NCBI GenBank assembly: GCA_027605045.1
Contig: JAQFWX010000026.1
Span: 1-64,000 of the forward strand
From: Phallus indusiatus
Taxonomy: Eukaryota; Basidiomycota; Agaricomycetes; Phallales; Phallaceae
Length of the DNA stretch: 64,000 nt
Reading direction: 5' to 3'
Part shown: piece by piece, positions 13,485 to 26,636 of the stretch
How the letters are laid out: each line of letters begins with the position of its first letter
Position numbering within the stretch: position 1 is the stretch's first letter
Translations under genes and position numbers: made by a program
The notes under the pieces: generated by a model
Seen by the model: only the letters and a program-made list of their open reading frames with translations
What the model was told of the DNA's origin: nothing
Databases searched by the model: none

Positions 13485-14332
13485 AGCGGACAAGTGCCTC
13501 TCATCTAATCTTGTTGAAGTTACTAGGTAATGTGACCCTTCTCTATCTCTTCGTCTTGTTTTTCTTCTTTGATCTCATCGATTTTCAAATTAGGGGTTTG
13601 TCGATATATTCGATTCTTAAGATGTACCGAATTTCTTATATAAAAGAGGTTGTATGAACAATGTGATCCTTTGTAATTTCAGCTCTTCTTTGCACAATTA
13701 CTAGTTTTAATCAGCTGGTCATACATCAACATGTCTTCATCGTGACCGTCCGCCCTGCAAGCTACATGACAAATAGTGCATGTGGCATCAGGTCAAATTG
13801 ACTTTTGGCAATGATGTTGCGTGAGTAGTGCCCCCTCCGGCAAAGAACACGTACATCTTATTAAATATCCCGGAGTTTGCACCGATATTTTTATCCGATT
13901 TAGGCTTTCACCTGACTTTGGAAAGAAGCTGGTGGATTAAACTTTCGCCTAACATTTGTCATGGAAGACCAATGGTGGTCCCTAGAATTCGAAATCGAGA
14001 GCCTATTTTCCGTCGTGTGAGACAAAGTCGGCCTTGCGGCCGCAAGAATGTCTATTCATTCACATAACTTTCCTCCATCGGAGACATTTCCCAATTCAAA
14101 ATTTGCGCGCATATGTCCCTCGTGACCGAATAATGGCTTACCAGCACGTTTCGCTTTGCAGTCTTTTATGTAATGTAAGTAACCACTAGAGCAGAAATTA
14201 CGTGAAAACACGCATATCACAACAAGATCGTTCGACACCTGTATTCGTTTTAATTTTTTTGAAATAAAAAAGCCCAAGACGATGGGAATACAAGGTTTGA
14301 AACAAATAACAATAAAATGAAAATATATTCAG
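13485..14332. other. Intergenic between convergent genes
   Basis: 3' flanks of the Rsc8-like and MAPEG genes. Only short open frames without any family signature are visible. Confidence 0.45.
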
Positions 14333-15092
14333 TCATGTGCTCGCCGTAGACGCGGCATTTATTAGGAGCCCAAGCAGGCTACCCATCGCCAAAAGATGAG
14401 CAAGGCTACGGAGAGTTCCATACCCGGCCGCGTATGCAGGAATGTATAATATAGTCTTGGCAAAAGTCGTTAATAATAAGAAATTTATACACTTCTCCAT
14501 GAGTCGTGGATCTGCGCCGTAATGAGGTAGTGCCAGAGTAATAGCAGCACACACGATGAAGGCTGAACAGTAACACTGTTATGAAGGGCAATTCAAACAA
14601 TTTACCGTTAAGGTTCTTACCTGGAAAGATTTCAAGAAGATTATCATGCAACGCCGTCAAACGATGGGCAAGTCCCGTTAATCGTTCTTTCACAAGACGT
14701 GGTTCTGGTTTAATAGTGAACAGGTGAGCAAACCAAGAAATCTGGCTCGAAAGAGAGCGGGAATGCCCACCGTCATTTTTGTAACCTTCGGGATTTCCCA
14801 GAGCTGCACCAGTTAATGAAAGAGAAGCGGAAAATGTATAAGTCATGAAGAAGAAAAACGCGGTGATAGAGACAATGCGCTGAAAATCGTTTTGGGCATA
14901 ATTGAGCAGTGGTGCCAGTGTATGGGAGACAATGCCATTGGGACGAGCTAGCAAGCTAGCTACGGGTATTTGAACCAACGTATTGATGATTACGGCTAGT
15001 GGAACACTAAACAGATTGTTATTGAAGACTCAATGCGAAGAGACACAGACATACAAGTGCGCAATGGATTGTGGAGCATCGAAAATACCCAT
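14333..15092 (-). CDS. MAPEG-family membrane protein
   Basis: MAPEG (membrane-associated proteins in eicosanoid and glutathione metabolism) covers small four-helix membrane enzymes such as microsomal glutathione S-transferases. Three exons: a short first exon starting MGIFDAPQSIAHF, a main exon, and a last exon from about 14567 to the stop at 14333. They give about 200 residues. Visible features are four hydrophobic segments, an Arg-His pair followed by NLLEIFP (the MAPEG E..P loop), and a Gly/Ala-rich last helix. The enzyme activity cannot be told from sequence, because the family includes members of unknown substrate. A TATA-like element sits about 90 bases upstream. Confidence 0.75.
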
Positions 15093-18000
15093 GTCGAATG
15101 TGATTGAACGTAAATTTTAACAAAGAAAAAAGTACAAGAGTATGTGACAGGCTGGGGCTTACTGACGTGGAATTCAACCGTCCTTATATATGCGGAAGTA
15201 AATCGCGCATTTTACAAGTTCCAAAAGCTGTTCAAGGAATGAACGTGGAACTCCAATTGAGGAAAAAGAAGCATACTTCATCACAGCGCATTGACTAAAT
15301 ATAACGTAGATTATCCGTGGATTACTTTGAAAGCGCCATTCCTAATACATATCACTTCTTTGAAAGAGCACATTATAACATGACGATCGGCTATTAGCGT
15401 ATATTTGGACCTGACCCTATTCCCGTATTGAGAAACTGCGGCTAATTTTGTTCTGATTGGGTTAATCAAGTCACAAGTAGAACCCTTTTGAGACATCGCC
15501 TGAGGGTAAATAATGTCCTACGCTTGAGATGCCATTGGCTACGGAAAATATTAAACATAAAAATAGAAGAAATGGTTCAACTCCTCTGATTAAAGGATCA
15601 CAGTAGCTCCATTATTACCACGATTATCATGGTGGTTCTTGGCTGTTGTCAGTTACAGGTGCCACAATGCAAAACAAGGGCATAATGTCAACACTTACTA
15701 AACTGATAGTTCTTAATGAATGTCGAATATTGACGCAAGTGGGACCAGAAATTTGAGTTCGCCCCACATCATATTAATTTATCCGACTTTTGGGGAACAT
15801 GCCTGACGAAGAAGAAAAAAAGTTAGTCCCAGTGAGTAAAGGGAGTTCCCGCTTCTCCGGTGAATTCTCAGATTACATACCATTTTCACAGCATTTTAGG
15901 TACTCATGAGGTTTGAAATCCGCCGTTCCGATTCTTGAATCTTGGTGAGAAGAGAAAGTCCACTGAATTTCGGACTTGATTTCGCTGGCTCCCATAAACA
16001 GTTTTGGGCTGTTAGCGCAATCTGATATGAAAATTATCGGATGGCGTCACTGTAAAGAGTTGTATTCGGATGTTCCTTCGACTTCAAGCTGTCATGGAAC
16101 AAACTCACTAGAATCAAAGAAGGTAGACTGGAACTAAAAGACCCCTAGCAACTCGGACGCATTTCCCACGAACAGCGTGTGCTTCGTCCGTTCTCTCGCA
16201 CGTTTTCTCTCCACTTGGCTTCCCCTTATATCTGTCCTTTTCAGTAACAAACTTCGACTCACGCGCCAGTTAATGAGAGCATTGATTCCATACGCGCAGA
16301 GCTATGCCGATATTGATGCGTACGTCCAACCAATCTAAGAGACCTCGTGACATCGAAACAGGCATTTGATGGGAGATATTCGCGCATGGACCGCACTCGT
16401 CAATTTTTGGAAAGAGCAACAAAGGTTTGATGTTGTTTGATGACGTCTTCATTGAACGCGAGGCCGATCCATATTGTAGGGATCTGGATACGAGGATAGC
16501 TTTTCTGGGAGTTGATTTTATTTGCAATAATCTTGACAGCTGTTCATGGCTCTTCTTCCTTCATTACGGTCGAAGATAATGGGCCAAATTTGCATGAGCA
16601 ACTGATGTATATCCGGAAATCAGCGTAAAAGGTTAGCGAATAGAACTTGGTCGAATGTCATATCTTAAGGTTTCACGTTTGGCATAGGCCACCACTTCTG
16701 ATGAATTTGCTGAATTGAAACCTGGACAAAGCGATGTACATATTTATCTTGTGAAACTTTGGCAGTACCTATAATATTGCACGAGTCACAATGGCTTGGG
16801 TACATCCACGCGACTATGGCTAAGAGTTTCATTCGCCTAGGACTCTTGGATTTGGAAGTCCTAGAATAATTTAGTTCCAGTCGATATTATCAATAAGTAA
16901 AGTAAATACTAGTCAATACCGCTCACGAGCTTAGTCTTGGCAGAGACCTCAGACATAATCACATATCTTACAATCGTACCATCCCATGAAGGTAATAAAC
17001 ATCAACCCCATGCATGGTTCTGATTTGCACCAAAATTGATGAAATGGTACCAAAAATTCGTGAAAAAAAAACGAGGCGCACTGAGCCTGACAGGAACGAA
17101 CGGCGGCTGGTGTGTCACAGCCATTTTCTTTCCATGCTTGAGAGCTTGTGTGCTATAGATTAAATGGCAATGGGGTTCTGATTTGAATTGTAGATATGTC
17201 AAATAGAGAGGAAGCTCGCGGCTGACTAGTTGCACAGCAAGTTGACAGAAGAAAAAGCGGACTTGAAGCCGGTTTACGACTGACGTAATTCCTCGGACTC
17301 TGACTCAGCACAACTCTGTCCAGACACACCATGCCCCTAGTAGTAGCACCCGTCTGGTTCTGGTGAACTTAAATGTAGCTTAATGTCCGATCTTCATACA
17401 AAATCGCAGACACATATTTCAATCAAGATCAAGTTGGAAACGGAAGGTATATTGCGAGAAATCCAACGCCTATGTTTGTCAAAGTAAGTGTATAAGAAGA
17501 CACAGGGGGAGAAATTAGTTGGGATTATTCAATTGTTATTAATTAAACTTCGCTATAGTCGATTGAATGCAGGGACTGTTGCATGTAGAACTTCATGGGA
17601 TCAATTTTTCGTATTCAGCCACTAAGACTGATAAACCAGTGAATGCAGTCAGACTTTGAGATAGAAGGATGAGACGAATGGTACTATCTAGACCCGGAAA
17701 TGACAAGGAGAGATACCGATTCTCTCGATAAGGCTAGTCCGACTTGAAAGTGAGTCTGTTAATGCACCCTATTAATTAATGAATAGTGATTGAACAAACA
17801 AAACCGAACCTTTTCAGCGTATATAAAAGATTTATTTCAATTCCAGTATCTGCGGTCACTGGAAATTTTGAGGTAACAAGTTTAATCCTTGAGCGCACAA
17901 AGCATGAATTATCACCACGATGAAGCACAACTGACGCCTATTGCGTGAGGCGTCTCTTGTTGTGAATGAAAAAGAACTCACCAAAACGCTTGTCGAAAAC

Positions 18001-18466
18001 TTAGCATCTTATATTGTGGTTTATTTGATATTCATAGTCTTATTTAATGAGCATAAATGTGTATGGCAACTCATATACACAGCGTAAATAACTGCATGCA
18101 TACCGCCAGTTATGTCGAGCTTTCTTACCGCACCGTTGCCGATGATCATCTGACTACCACGCTTTCTGATCGAAACTAAAATAAATAAAATAAAAACCAG
18201 CAACAAGTTAGCCTGAAACCATATGAATAGTATGGGAAAATGGGACTATACTGTATAAATTACCATTCATATGCCACATGTCGCGTTTGCGAATGGAAAT
18301 AGCAGCCTGAGGATGAAGCCCGGAAAGTTGAAACAGTGTAGTCCTCAAAATTGCCTCCGTGACTCAATGGTGCCGATCGAAGAAGCGTGAGGAACCAATG
18401 CAGACTCTCGATATCCGTGATTAGTAGTGCTTGTCACGAGCAGTCAATCAAACAGCATTGAGGAAA
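15093..18466. other. 3.4 kb stretch without a recognisable gene
   Basis: The longest gene-free stretch here. Only short open frames occur, for example a 36-codon frame at about 15800 and an 85-codon minus frame at 16270-16527. None shows a family motif, signal peptide or splice partner. I see no terminal repeats or transposase motifs, but old transposon debris would not be visible by eye. Confidence 0.4.
15184..15190 (-). promoter_or_regulatory. TATA-like box for the MAPEG gene
   Basis: Reads TATATAA on the minus strand, about 92 bases upstream of the start at 15092. Position and sequence fit a core promoter; no functional evidence. Confidence 0.4.
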
Positions 18467-19985
18467 ATGACTGTGGACGCCTTGAACACCGGTTTGACTC
18501 CAGAGCAGAGACAACATTTCCTTGACCATGGCTGGGTCCGCATTTCAAAAGCAATCTCACCAGAAATGATCAAGAAATTTGCTGGAGATGTGTGGGTTCG
18601 ACTTGGATACGACAAGGACGATAAGTCAACATGGAAGGGGGAGAAGGTACAGAGTTACCCTATGGGATCTCGGGAACATCTCCTTAAGCGATTTGACATG
18701 TTATTGAATTATCACATTAGATTCATATGCCTCGACACCGAGAAGTACTTTGGAAAGATTATAGTCCTAGATTATGGGCGGCGATCTGTTAGTGGCTCGA
18801 TAATACTGTAATGGCGGACTGATCTAACCCCTTGTTAGGTGAACTTGTCGGCGGAGAAGATAGAATCCACCCAACGCTCTTTCACAAAGCCGGAGATGGT
18901 CTTATTGTGAACCTCGGAACGGAAGAATGGGTTAATGTAAGATAAAGAGCTTGGAAAGATTATTATCTAGCTGAGTCATCGTAACTGCCAGAAAAACATT
19001 GACCCGCGCGATCTTGACAATTGGCATGTGTAGGTCACAGTCTTGCGGTTCACTGCTGACTTGAATAACCATTGCATCTATTACGTCTCAAGAGATGGAG
19101 ATTGGTTCAAGAAGTTCTTGGATTCTGGAGAGCAAGGTCTAGTAACATTGCATTTATTCACAGACGTCGTTCATCAAGGAGGACCTACGTACATATGCGA
19201 AGATGGGCTGAAACATATGATCAAATGGTCAGTTTGTCTCATCGCATGGGGCTGACAGCACTTACGAAAAGAGAATAAGGATGTACGATAGACCTCAAGG
19301 CGCAGATAAAATGGAGGATCTGGATGGACGTAAAGCCGTGGATGTGATAAAACAGTGCAATAAATTCGTCGAGGTGAAAGCTTGTTTGGCAAACGGCGAC
19401 CTCATCGCGCTGACACACACTCAAAAACAGCTGACGGGCGAAGCAGGGGACGTTTTTCTCTGCCATCCGTTAATGGTAAGTTGAAAGTTGAGAGCTTAAT
19501 CTGAAGGGTCTCTTTCAGAGTCGTCGGCTGAAACGGTCGCTAGCCTCATTCAGCGTCAAAAAATCATCTACGACGGCTCAGGTAAAAAGGAAAACGTCGC
19601 AAAATAAAAATATATTCATTGCCTGATAACACAGAATAATAACAAACCCGCCTGTTACTCTTCGAGACCCCTTGAATTTCAACCGGCTGAACCCGGAAGA
19701 ATACGTGAGTATCCAGCTTAAATCATGGCGAAAGCTGGCGAAATGATGTCTTTTTGACATTAGTCACTTGTCGAGCAAAAAATATTGCTTGAACTTGGCG
19801 TCTCTTCGTTGCCCAACTGGAAAATAACTAGCGAAAGGGAACGCTTTACACCTCGCACCAGGGCGGGAAAAAACGCCAGAATTTTGGAGGAACTGGAAAG
19901 GATGAGAGCGCATGCAGAGAAAACGGGAGAACCTGTAGATAGCATGCATATCAACGGCATTGCCAAGTATTCTGGAGACCTGTAA
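18467..19985 (+). CDS. Phytanoyl-CoA dioxygenase (PhyH)-like Fe(II)/2-oxoglutarate oxygenase
   Basis: Predicted non-haem iron oxygenase; the substrate cannot be told. About eight exons splice into one intact frame. The start is LNTGLTPEQRQHFLDHGWVRI, typical of PhyH proteins. Next come WKGEKIHMPRHREVLWKDYSPR, LWAAICELVGGEDRI, and NWHVDGDWF with the metal-binding H-x-D. DVVHQGGPTYI and GDVFLCHPLMPHSASKN follow, the latter with the distal His, then RIITNPPVTLRDPLNFNR and a charged C-terminal helix. One acceptor is easily mis-set: using GCTAG just before 19545 gives PHSASKN, while the earlier TTTCAG at about 19519 breaks the family motif. Start 18467 is the first ATG before the conserved N-terminus. 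Confidence 0.85.
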
Positions 19986-20176
19986 TTATAACTGTTCGTT
20001 TCGTTATTTCTTTTTTTGGAGAAATATCATCGCCTAGTGAACTTAGCGTCGGCCTCGTCATGGCAGCAAACAAACAGAAACGCGAACTGTCACGTTGCAC
20101 CGCATGTCACGGTTTTTCCCTCGCCCTCGCCGTGTACCACCGTTGTTTTATTGTCATCTTATCGCATCCACCTTTG

Positions 20177-22709
20177 ATGTCATTATCATGGACACAAAGA
20201 CTATTGCGCCTGTCTGATATTATTCACACTGATGTAGTAACACACGATGAGGATCAACAAGGAAAAGCTTTGGACGAGTATCTGGCTTCAGCACATAAGG
20301 CAGAGGAACGAAGTTTGTGTCTGTTTGTTTGTTTGCTTGACTTATTCAATTGAACTGACATTTTTATATCAACATTTAGAAACTGTCGAGTCACTGAGAT
20401 TTACTGATCACGACTTGAGCTTCGTTGGAAAACTGGCTGATGGACAATTTGGAACGGTGCTCACATATCTTTCCAAAAAAAAAGAACGGAAGCTTACTGG
20501 AGTCATGTCAGATTGATGTTGTACGATGCCGAATAGACTCAAAAGTCTATATTCGCAAGACAGTAGAGAAACGCACGGTATTAAGGGCCCGAGGGGTGCG
20601 TCGCAAGCCTGGTTGTTCCAATTGAAACAAAAAACCAATCCAAACCCATATGATCTTGTGCGGATTCAGCAATGTTTTCCGCAGTTAGAACGTAAATTAT
20701 TAAGCCAGGCAGTCAAAACAAACTCAAATTGGGCTCCTCATCTTTTATGTTCGTTCCAGACCGACACCGCCCTCAAATTTGTTATGCAATATGCTGATGG
20801 AGGAAACCTATGGGACTTGATTGAGTCGGTCCCTGACGGAAAAGTCCAGGAATGCGACTTGAAATGGTGGCTGCCCCAAATCATAAACGCTATAGATTGG
20901 TGTCATTCTCAGGGGTTTGTACATCGGTAAGCTGTTCATCATCTATTTCTCGTTTAACGAAATTAATGAACATTCGTATATATACAGCGATGTGAAACCT
21001 CATAATTTTGTTATTACGCCTTCTTCCCATATCTTGTTGGTTGATTTTGGGTCTGCAGCGCCCCTTCTTCCACGATCAGTTTCCGGTGTTCAGACTGTTC
21101 CGCGAGAATACTGTCTTGTTCCATGTGGGACATGTGATTATATCTCTCCGGAAATTCTTCAATGCCACGAAGAGGCACTCGTAGCCCTTGAATTGGAGGA
21201 GGACTCTCCACATTCTTCGCAGCAAGAAATTTTTTCATGTTATGGTCGAGAAACTGACTGGTGGAGTTTTGGTGCCATGGTTTACGAGATGACTTATGGC
21301 GTGGCCCCTTTTTCGCCCAAGATATAGGTCGTACTTATGTCAAGATTATGGATCATCGCGTGAGTTCAGATTTTCTTTACTAAAATAATTGAAATACATC
21401 AGTGATTCTTATTAGACGAGCCTTAAATTTGATGGAACAGCCACCCTATCTCACAGCGGACTTTCTTTATTGAAAGGGTGAGTTATTGTTATTCCTTTTT
21501 TTTCTCATATTGAATGCAAATAGCCTTCTTCGCGATTGTGAATTTCGCTTAGGTAGACACTCTACGAATGAAATCAGGCAACATCAGTTTTTTCAATATG
21601 TTAATTGGGAGATTATACATAAACGTGAGTGAAAACTGCATGCATTCGTATCACGGGATTGATAGTCTGTTTTAGAACAACGACCTCATCAGTTGCATGT
21701 GCCTCAATTTACTTATTCGGTTACGGCTGCTGAACGATTAGAAAAGGGGTCGAACCAAGGATATGATGAGCCAACTGAACAATACAGCCAACCTTTCCAA
21801 TTTTCTGCGTTATTCCAATCTTCACAAACAATGCCAGGTGCATCATTTCTTCAAAACACGCCACTTCCATCAAAGAATTTGCCAGTAAATTCAACATCTG
21901 CCAATGCCTTCTTGGGGTTCTCATGGGGTCCTCGATTAAGTGCCTTTGCATCACAGTCGATGTCCGATCCCGATTTACACATACTGCATCGAGAACCGGT
22001 CCTGATGACACCTCGTCCTCCAGCTGCTATTCGACGGCCTTCCGCGCTTGTGTCAGAAATAATCTCACATCCGTTTACTACACCTATCCGCAGAACTTCC
22101 TTTCCGTTTACTCCGGCGGGGGGTGCTCTGCAAGGAACAGTGGAGGCTGGCAATCAGCGAACCAAAGAAAGGCGACCGCTATCTGACAGAGAAGCCATGC
22201 AACAACTTGTAGACTGTGTAGGAATGAGTGCCCACAAGAAGGTTCTGGCAAGCGGGAAGAAACCAAGGTTCTTGCATACCATAGACTCTCAAGCAAAGGG
22301 ACCAAAGAAACTGAGTTTATTGTCCCGACCTTTAGTCATGGACACAAATTTTGACGGGATTAGTTCGGGAGAGTCCTCCGAGACGGAATCGCAGCCGCCC
22401 AGTCCAACGCCGCGTCCCAGTAGCGCCCTGTCACGAAACGGATGGGGAGGTCGCTCGACCCCTTCACTACTCGCCGGAAGGAGCACGCCCACTTTGACGT
22501 TTACTGCGACAGCCACCACGTTCGGCACAGGAGGTTTTGATCCGTCAGGAACGTCTTCATCGCAGTTACGACCGAAATCGCGCGGTAATAGAATTTTGGA
22601 TGAACGATTTGAAGATGTGGAACGTCGATATCACAGATTGTTAGGCGAAATCTCACATTTGGAGCAAGATATTGGGAATGTTACGTTACGGTTGAGTCGT
22701 AATCGATAA
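20177..22709 (+). CDS. AGC-type Ser/Thr protein kinase (citron/DMPK-like) with long C-terminal tail
   Basis: About ten exons. The kinase domain shows a glycine loop GKLADGQFGTI, a probable ATP-binding lysine in VYIRKTVEK, RGQCFPQLERKLL as helix C, and hinge QYADGGNLWDLIE. It also has the catalytic loop VHRDVKPHN, the metal motif VDFGSA, CGTCDYISPEIL closing the activation segment, and TDWWSFGAMVYEMTYGVAPF. QHQFFQYVNWEII follows, as in AGC kinases. The tail of about 300 residues is Ser/Pro/Thr-rich and ends in a coiled-coil-like helix (RILDERFEDVERRYHRL). The frame breaks at the T run 21309-21313 in the APF motif, and the conserved sequence (DIGRTYVKIMDH) continues in the next frame. The start is uncertain: ATG 20177 or 20060. 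Confidence 0.8.
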
Positions 22710-23528
22710 CAGTACTTATTATTGTATCTCGTGTGTATTTTACTTATTTATTCTGTAATGACAATCGTAGGTTTTTGAAGCGATATTATTGGTGAACGAT
22801 CATCAATGTTCCTATTTAAGCGACGAAACTTGGGATAATACGGGCGGTGATCTCTATTGGTTATTAAATTTGCTTCGGACACGGTTTATCATTTGTTTTT
22901 ATTTGAATGATTATCATTCAACAACCGCTGTGACAGGGAAGACCTGACAGCAGGGAACAAATTCCCAACTGTGGAAAAAGTTGAAATCAATCATTGGCGG
23001 GTCCGGAAGATGTGTCCAATCTGCATCGGGTATGAATTGAATGGAGTAAACATGTTGACCAAAAATCGATTAGAAATGAGGTTTTGGGACCTGTTCCGGA
23101 CCGAGGAAGCCTCAAAGGGGCGGAAGGCTTACAGCGGGCGGCGCCAAATCGAAACCACGAAGATACTTGTGGCATGCGTCGCCAAAGTAGCAACAGTGAG
23201 CGCACTTCTTCTCATCGCAAGGGAGAAAACGAAATTAATTGCGCTGAGAATATGAGATGAAAATCCGAATAATGAGTATGGAGAAATAGCTGTTTTTTTC
23301 TGTTTATTTCTCATTCCGTACTCACGGATGTTATTTTAAGATGAGAAGTTTCGATGGCGCCTATTAGCGATGTCATGGCTTCGATGCTTTTTTGAACCAC
23401 ATGGAAGGCATCATTTCCAACTTGGCGCCGGGACTCTAAGGGGCTCTTACTTTCCTTCAAAGCACATTGCTGTTTTTACGAGGTGTAGTTATTGCATGCT
23501 ACGACGAGTCCAACAAGGATAGATACGA
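22710..23528. other. Intergenic
   Basis: 3' flank of the kinase and promoter of the next gene. A 94-codon plus frame (22971-23255) overlaps a minus frame and shows no family signature, so I do not call it a gene. Confidence 0.4.
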
Positions 23529-25842
23529 ATGGCAGCGGAAGTCGAGCCTGAGGCCCACCCAAACTTCGGGGTGAGTTAACCTTGTCTCATGAGGAATTTT
23601 CTTTGTCTGCTGACATGTCAATTCACATTTAAGCCCATGCTCATTGGAGTACTGTTCTCTGCGTTTTTATTTGGTGTACTGTCTCTGCAAACGTATCTTT
23701 ATTACTCTCGAAGATCCTGTCGGGTCTACATACACCTCGCTGTGAGCGTTACGAGCATACCCTTTACCACGCTTGACTGAGCCTTACTTCTAGGTTGCCT
23801 TAATCTGGTATGATACAGATAATGGTTTTTTGTCTTGAAAACCAATTATCTAATTCCTCCCGACTCTCGTCAAAACAATAGGTCACTCAATGTTCTACAC
23901 TTGTGCCTCTTAAGCCATGCTGTATATTACTACTTGGTAACGAACTTCTCAAATCCTGCGGTTGACAAAGTAGAAATCTGGTATATTTCTTCGTGGCTCT
24001 TGATAGCCATTGCATCTCATCAAATTTTAGGTCGATATCTCTTGACCTGGCGGTCATGTCACTTATCACATTCGTTGTTCAATGGTGAGCCATTCATCAT
24101 CACCTTACATGTGCCTTGCCTAAATTCTTCACAGCTTTTTTGTTTGTCAGTTATGGTCATGTATGTCCTCGCTATATCGTATTTGATTCTGGAGACAAAC
24201 CATTATTAGATAATATCAGAAATCGGCTGTTAATTGGGGCTATACTCTTTTTAATGCTAATTCGTTTGGGTAAATATTTTCCTTTCTTTTTTGAGAAATT
24301 TACTTATGATCGTTAGGTGTTGGTATAGGTATAGTTACAGATCTAAATGTAGTCGTTTTGAACTCATATTTCGCCTCGGGCAATTAGGAGCCACGGCAAT
24401 TAGGTATTTGTTCCTTATTCTATTCCTGTTCAGATAGCTTAAATCAACATCTAGATTCGAAGAAACAACGTTTGGCCAATCACACCGTTCAGACGTAAAG
24501 CAAAACATTGACCCAGGCTATTCCTTTTCTGATATCACACTTTGTAGGTCTGGCTTACCATTTGCTTCGCTACCATGCTTCCGACAGATGTATGGATAAC
24601 TGCCTGCATGATTTACACGATGTATACCAGACGAAAATACGAGTTCCAGTAAGATTCTCGCTTCAGTTGATCAAATCGGATAAGCGTACTAATTCTCGGA
24701 AAGATACTTTACTTTTTGGTACAAAATTTTTCTCTACGTTATGACTACAGGATTTCTCCCTGTGTAAGTGATATTTTTATATTTTCTCGCGGAGAGTATT
24801 TACATGTCTACCAAGCACAATAATAATTGTCGCCTTTCTTTTCGTAAGTCAATTAACCCTGATATTCCATTACCCAAGTATCTAAATTTTCTAGTTTTTC
24901 TTACAAAACACTGGATTTGTTTCTCTTGCGATTCATTTCGTACCAAGCGAACGTGAGCACATCTCTGATTGACAATCTCTTTTCATGATCTAAACGATAT
25001 TTCTCAAAAAGTATATACCATAACGGTGTTTTCATTGTGAGTAGAGCTGAAACACTTGACATCTCTTCTCTGATTTCACCTTACACCGATATCAGACTCT
25101 ACACCTGTCCCATCCTTTCTTCTGAAGGGACTCAAACCGGCAGAGTTAAGCAAACAGTCACTGAAGATTCAATTGCAACAATGAAGTCATACGGTAAATC
25201 AATGACGCGAAAACACGAATTGGAAACGCATTGTTCCGAGTTGACTATTTCTGGACAACACCAAGGTCCCCATGATACGCTCCCAAGTTTGGAATACCGC
25301 GTAAGTTGGCTTCCTTATTTTTCTTCAAATTCGCTTCGATTTGGAGCGCGGTTCGGGCAAGCCTGAACTAATATGCGGGTGTGATTTGATATAGGGGAAG
25401 CGTGACGTCCAGGTCTTCACTCCAGTTCACGAAATTCCAATGACAGCCGACGAGAACGATGGTGATATTAGAGACAGTTTAGCGCATAACCGATGCGCTT
25501 CCTCGGGTTCTCAGCGGAATTCGGGACCCTCTCATGGGCGTTCCGCGTCGCGACATAGTTTTCAAACTGATTCAACTGTGCGATCGAGAACGACAGGTCC
25601 TAGCATGGCGTGGGAGAGTGTTGCTTCGCAGGTGAGTTATAGTGTAGCGCTATCGAGTCGCACTGTGGATTGTCTGGATAGCCCAAAGCTGTCGAGATGT
25701 GCCTTCGCTGTGACCGCAACAAATGAGACCTAACTGACTCATATGACCTTTCTTTCCCCAGTCATTCGAACGAGTAGGACACGACATTGGGAATGTGGAG
25801 TGGGATGGGAATATTCTGCATTGGGAACCTACTACACAATGA
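23529..25842 (+). CDS. DUF6534-like multi-pass membrane protein with hydrophilic tail
   Basis: Agaricomycetes carry many membrane proteins of this kind, of unknown function. Recognisable parts after splicing: MAAEVEPEAHPNFG / PMLIGVLFSAFLFGVLSLQTYLYYSR, then HLCLLSHAVYYYLVTNFSNP, then a tryptophan-rich helix, then VWLTICFATMLPTDVWITACMIYTMY followed by a Lys/Arg-rich loop with RTNS. Many small introns separate them. Exons between 24740 and 25040 are hard to place, and some frames there contain stops, so the middle may be degenerate. The tail (25040-25842) is Ser/Thr/Arg-rich and ends in a Trp-containing segment after a CCCCAG acceptor. It could be a separate small gene. Confidence 0.55.
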
Positions 25843-26568
25843 GCAGGGGTGACCGGTGCCGGTTACCAGACACACACCATCAAGGGTCGTTAGAGAGACT
25901 GAATCATTTTGCAATTGTATTATAAATGCATTCATCCGCATAAATTCAGGGATCCCGTTCCTCAGACGCTCGCGAATGTGAGGTTGCCAGCACGCCTCGT
26001 GGCTGTCATATTAATTTCTAGTCCAATCATTTGACGTAACTAAGGACTTAAGGACAAGTGGAAATCAAGGTCCAGACAACGTATGTACGCATTATCCGCA
26101 ACTGTCTAATACCACTTCTCCGTCTATCCTATTGAACTTCTTGTCTGCTAATTCACTTCAGCGAGCGGTCTACACTGGCCCTATAGTTTTCTCGTATGGT
26201 ACACATGTACTGAAAAAGGGACCGAGAACGAACTTGAGTTGGGGTGCTGGAAAAGGTACTACAAGGGAATGCGCAGCAACGTACTATATATGTGAATGCA
26301 CTGACACTAACACCAACTTTGTGAGAGTTTTACCTTTACAGTATAATGAGGGATGCTGTTCATTTCCCTATATAGGGAATGCGCATATAAATCTGAATAA
26401 GCTGACCAAATGCATATATGCCAGTGCGGGTGTATTGTGGCAACAGGGTTGGTAAAAAATAGGGAAGTGCCGATCTGAATGAATCCCTGCATACCAACAA
26501 TCTTCAAACAAACTAGGGAATAGTTTCAACAATATCCCACGACTTCCAAAAAAGACTGTAAAGGATGC
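25843..26568. other. Intergenic, promoter side of ICMT copy 1
   Basis: No convincing exon. Short open frames on both strands overlap each other and lack motifs. Confidence 0.4.
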
Positions 26569-26574
26569 TATAAA
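26569..26574 (+). promoter_or_regulatory. TATA box of ICMT copy 1
   Basis: TATAAA about 65 bases upstream of the ATG at 26637. Similar elements sit at comparable distances before copies 3 and 5. Confidence 0.45.
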
Positions 26575-26636
26575 TTTTAAGATTATGGTCTGGTCAACAG
26601 TCAGGCTTTTCTTCACGCCAAATTGCGGAAATGCAT

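Noticed and set aside
13207..13530. 107-codon second frame in the Rsc8-like gene
   Set aside because: Shadow of the C-terminal coiled coil in another frame; the Trp/Arg-rich composition is not protein-like.
19500..19625. Frame break in the PhyH-like gene
   Set aside because: Choosing the later acceptor (GCTAG) gives the conserved PHSASKN segment and a continuous frame.
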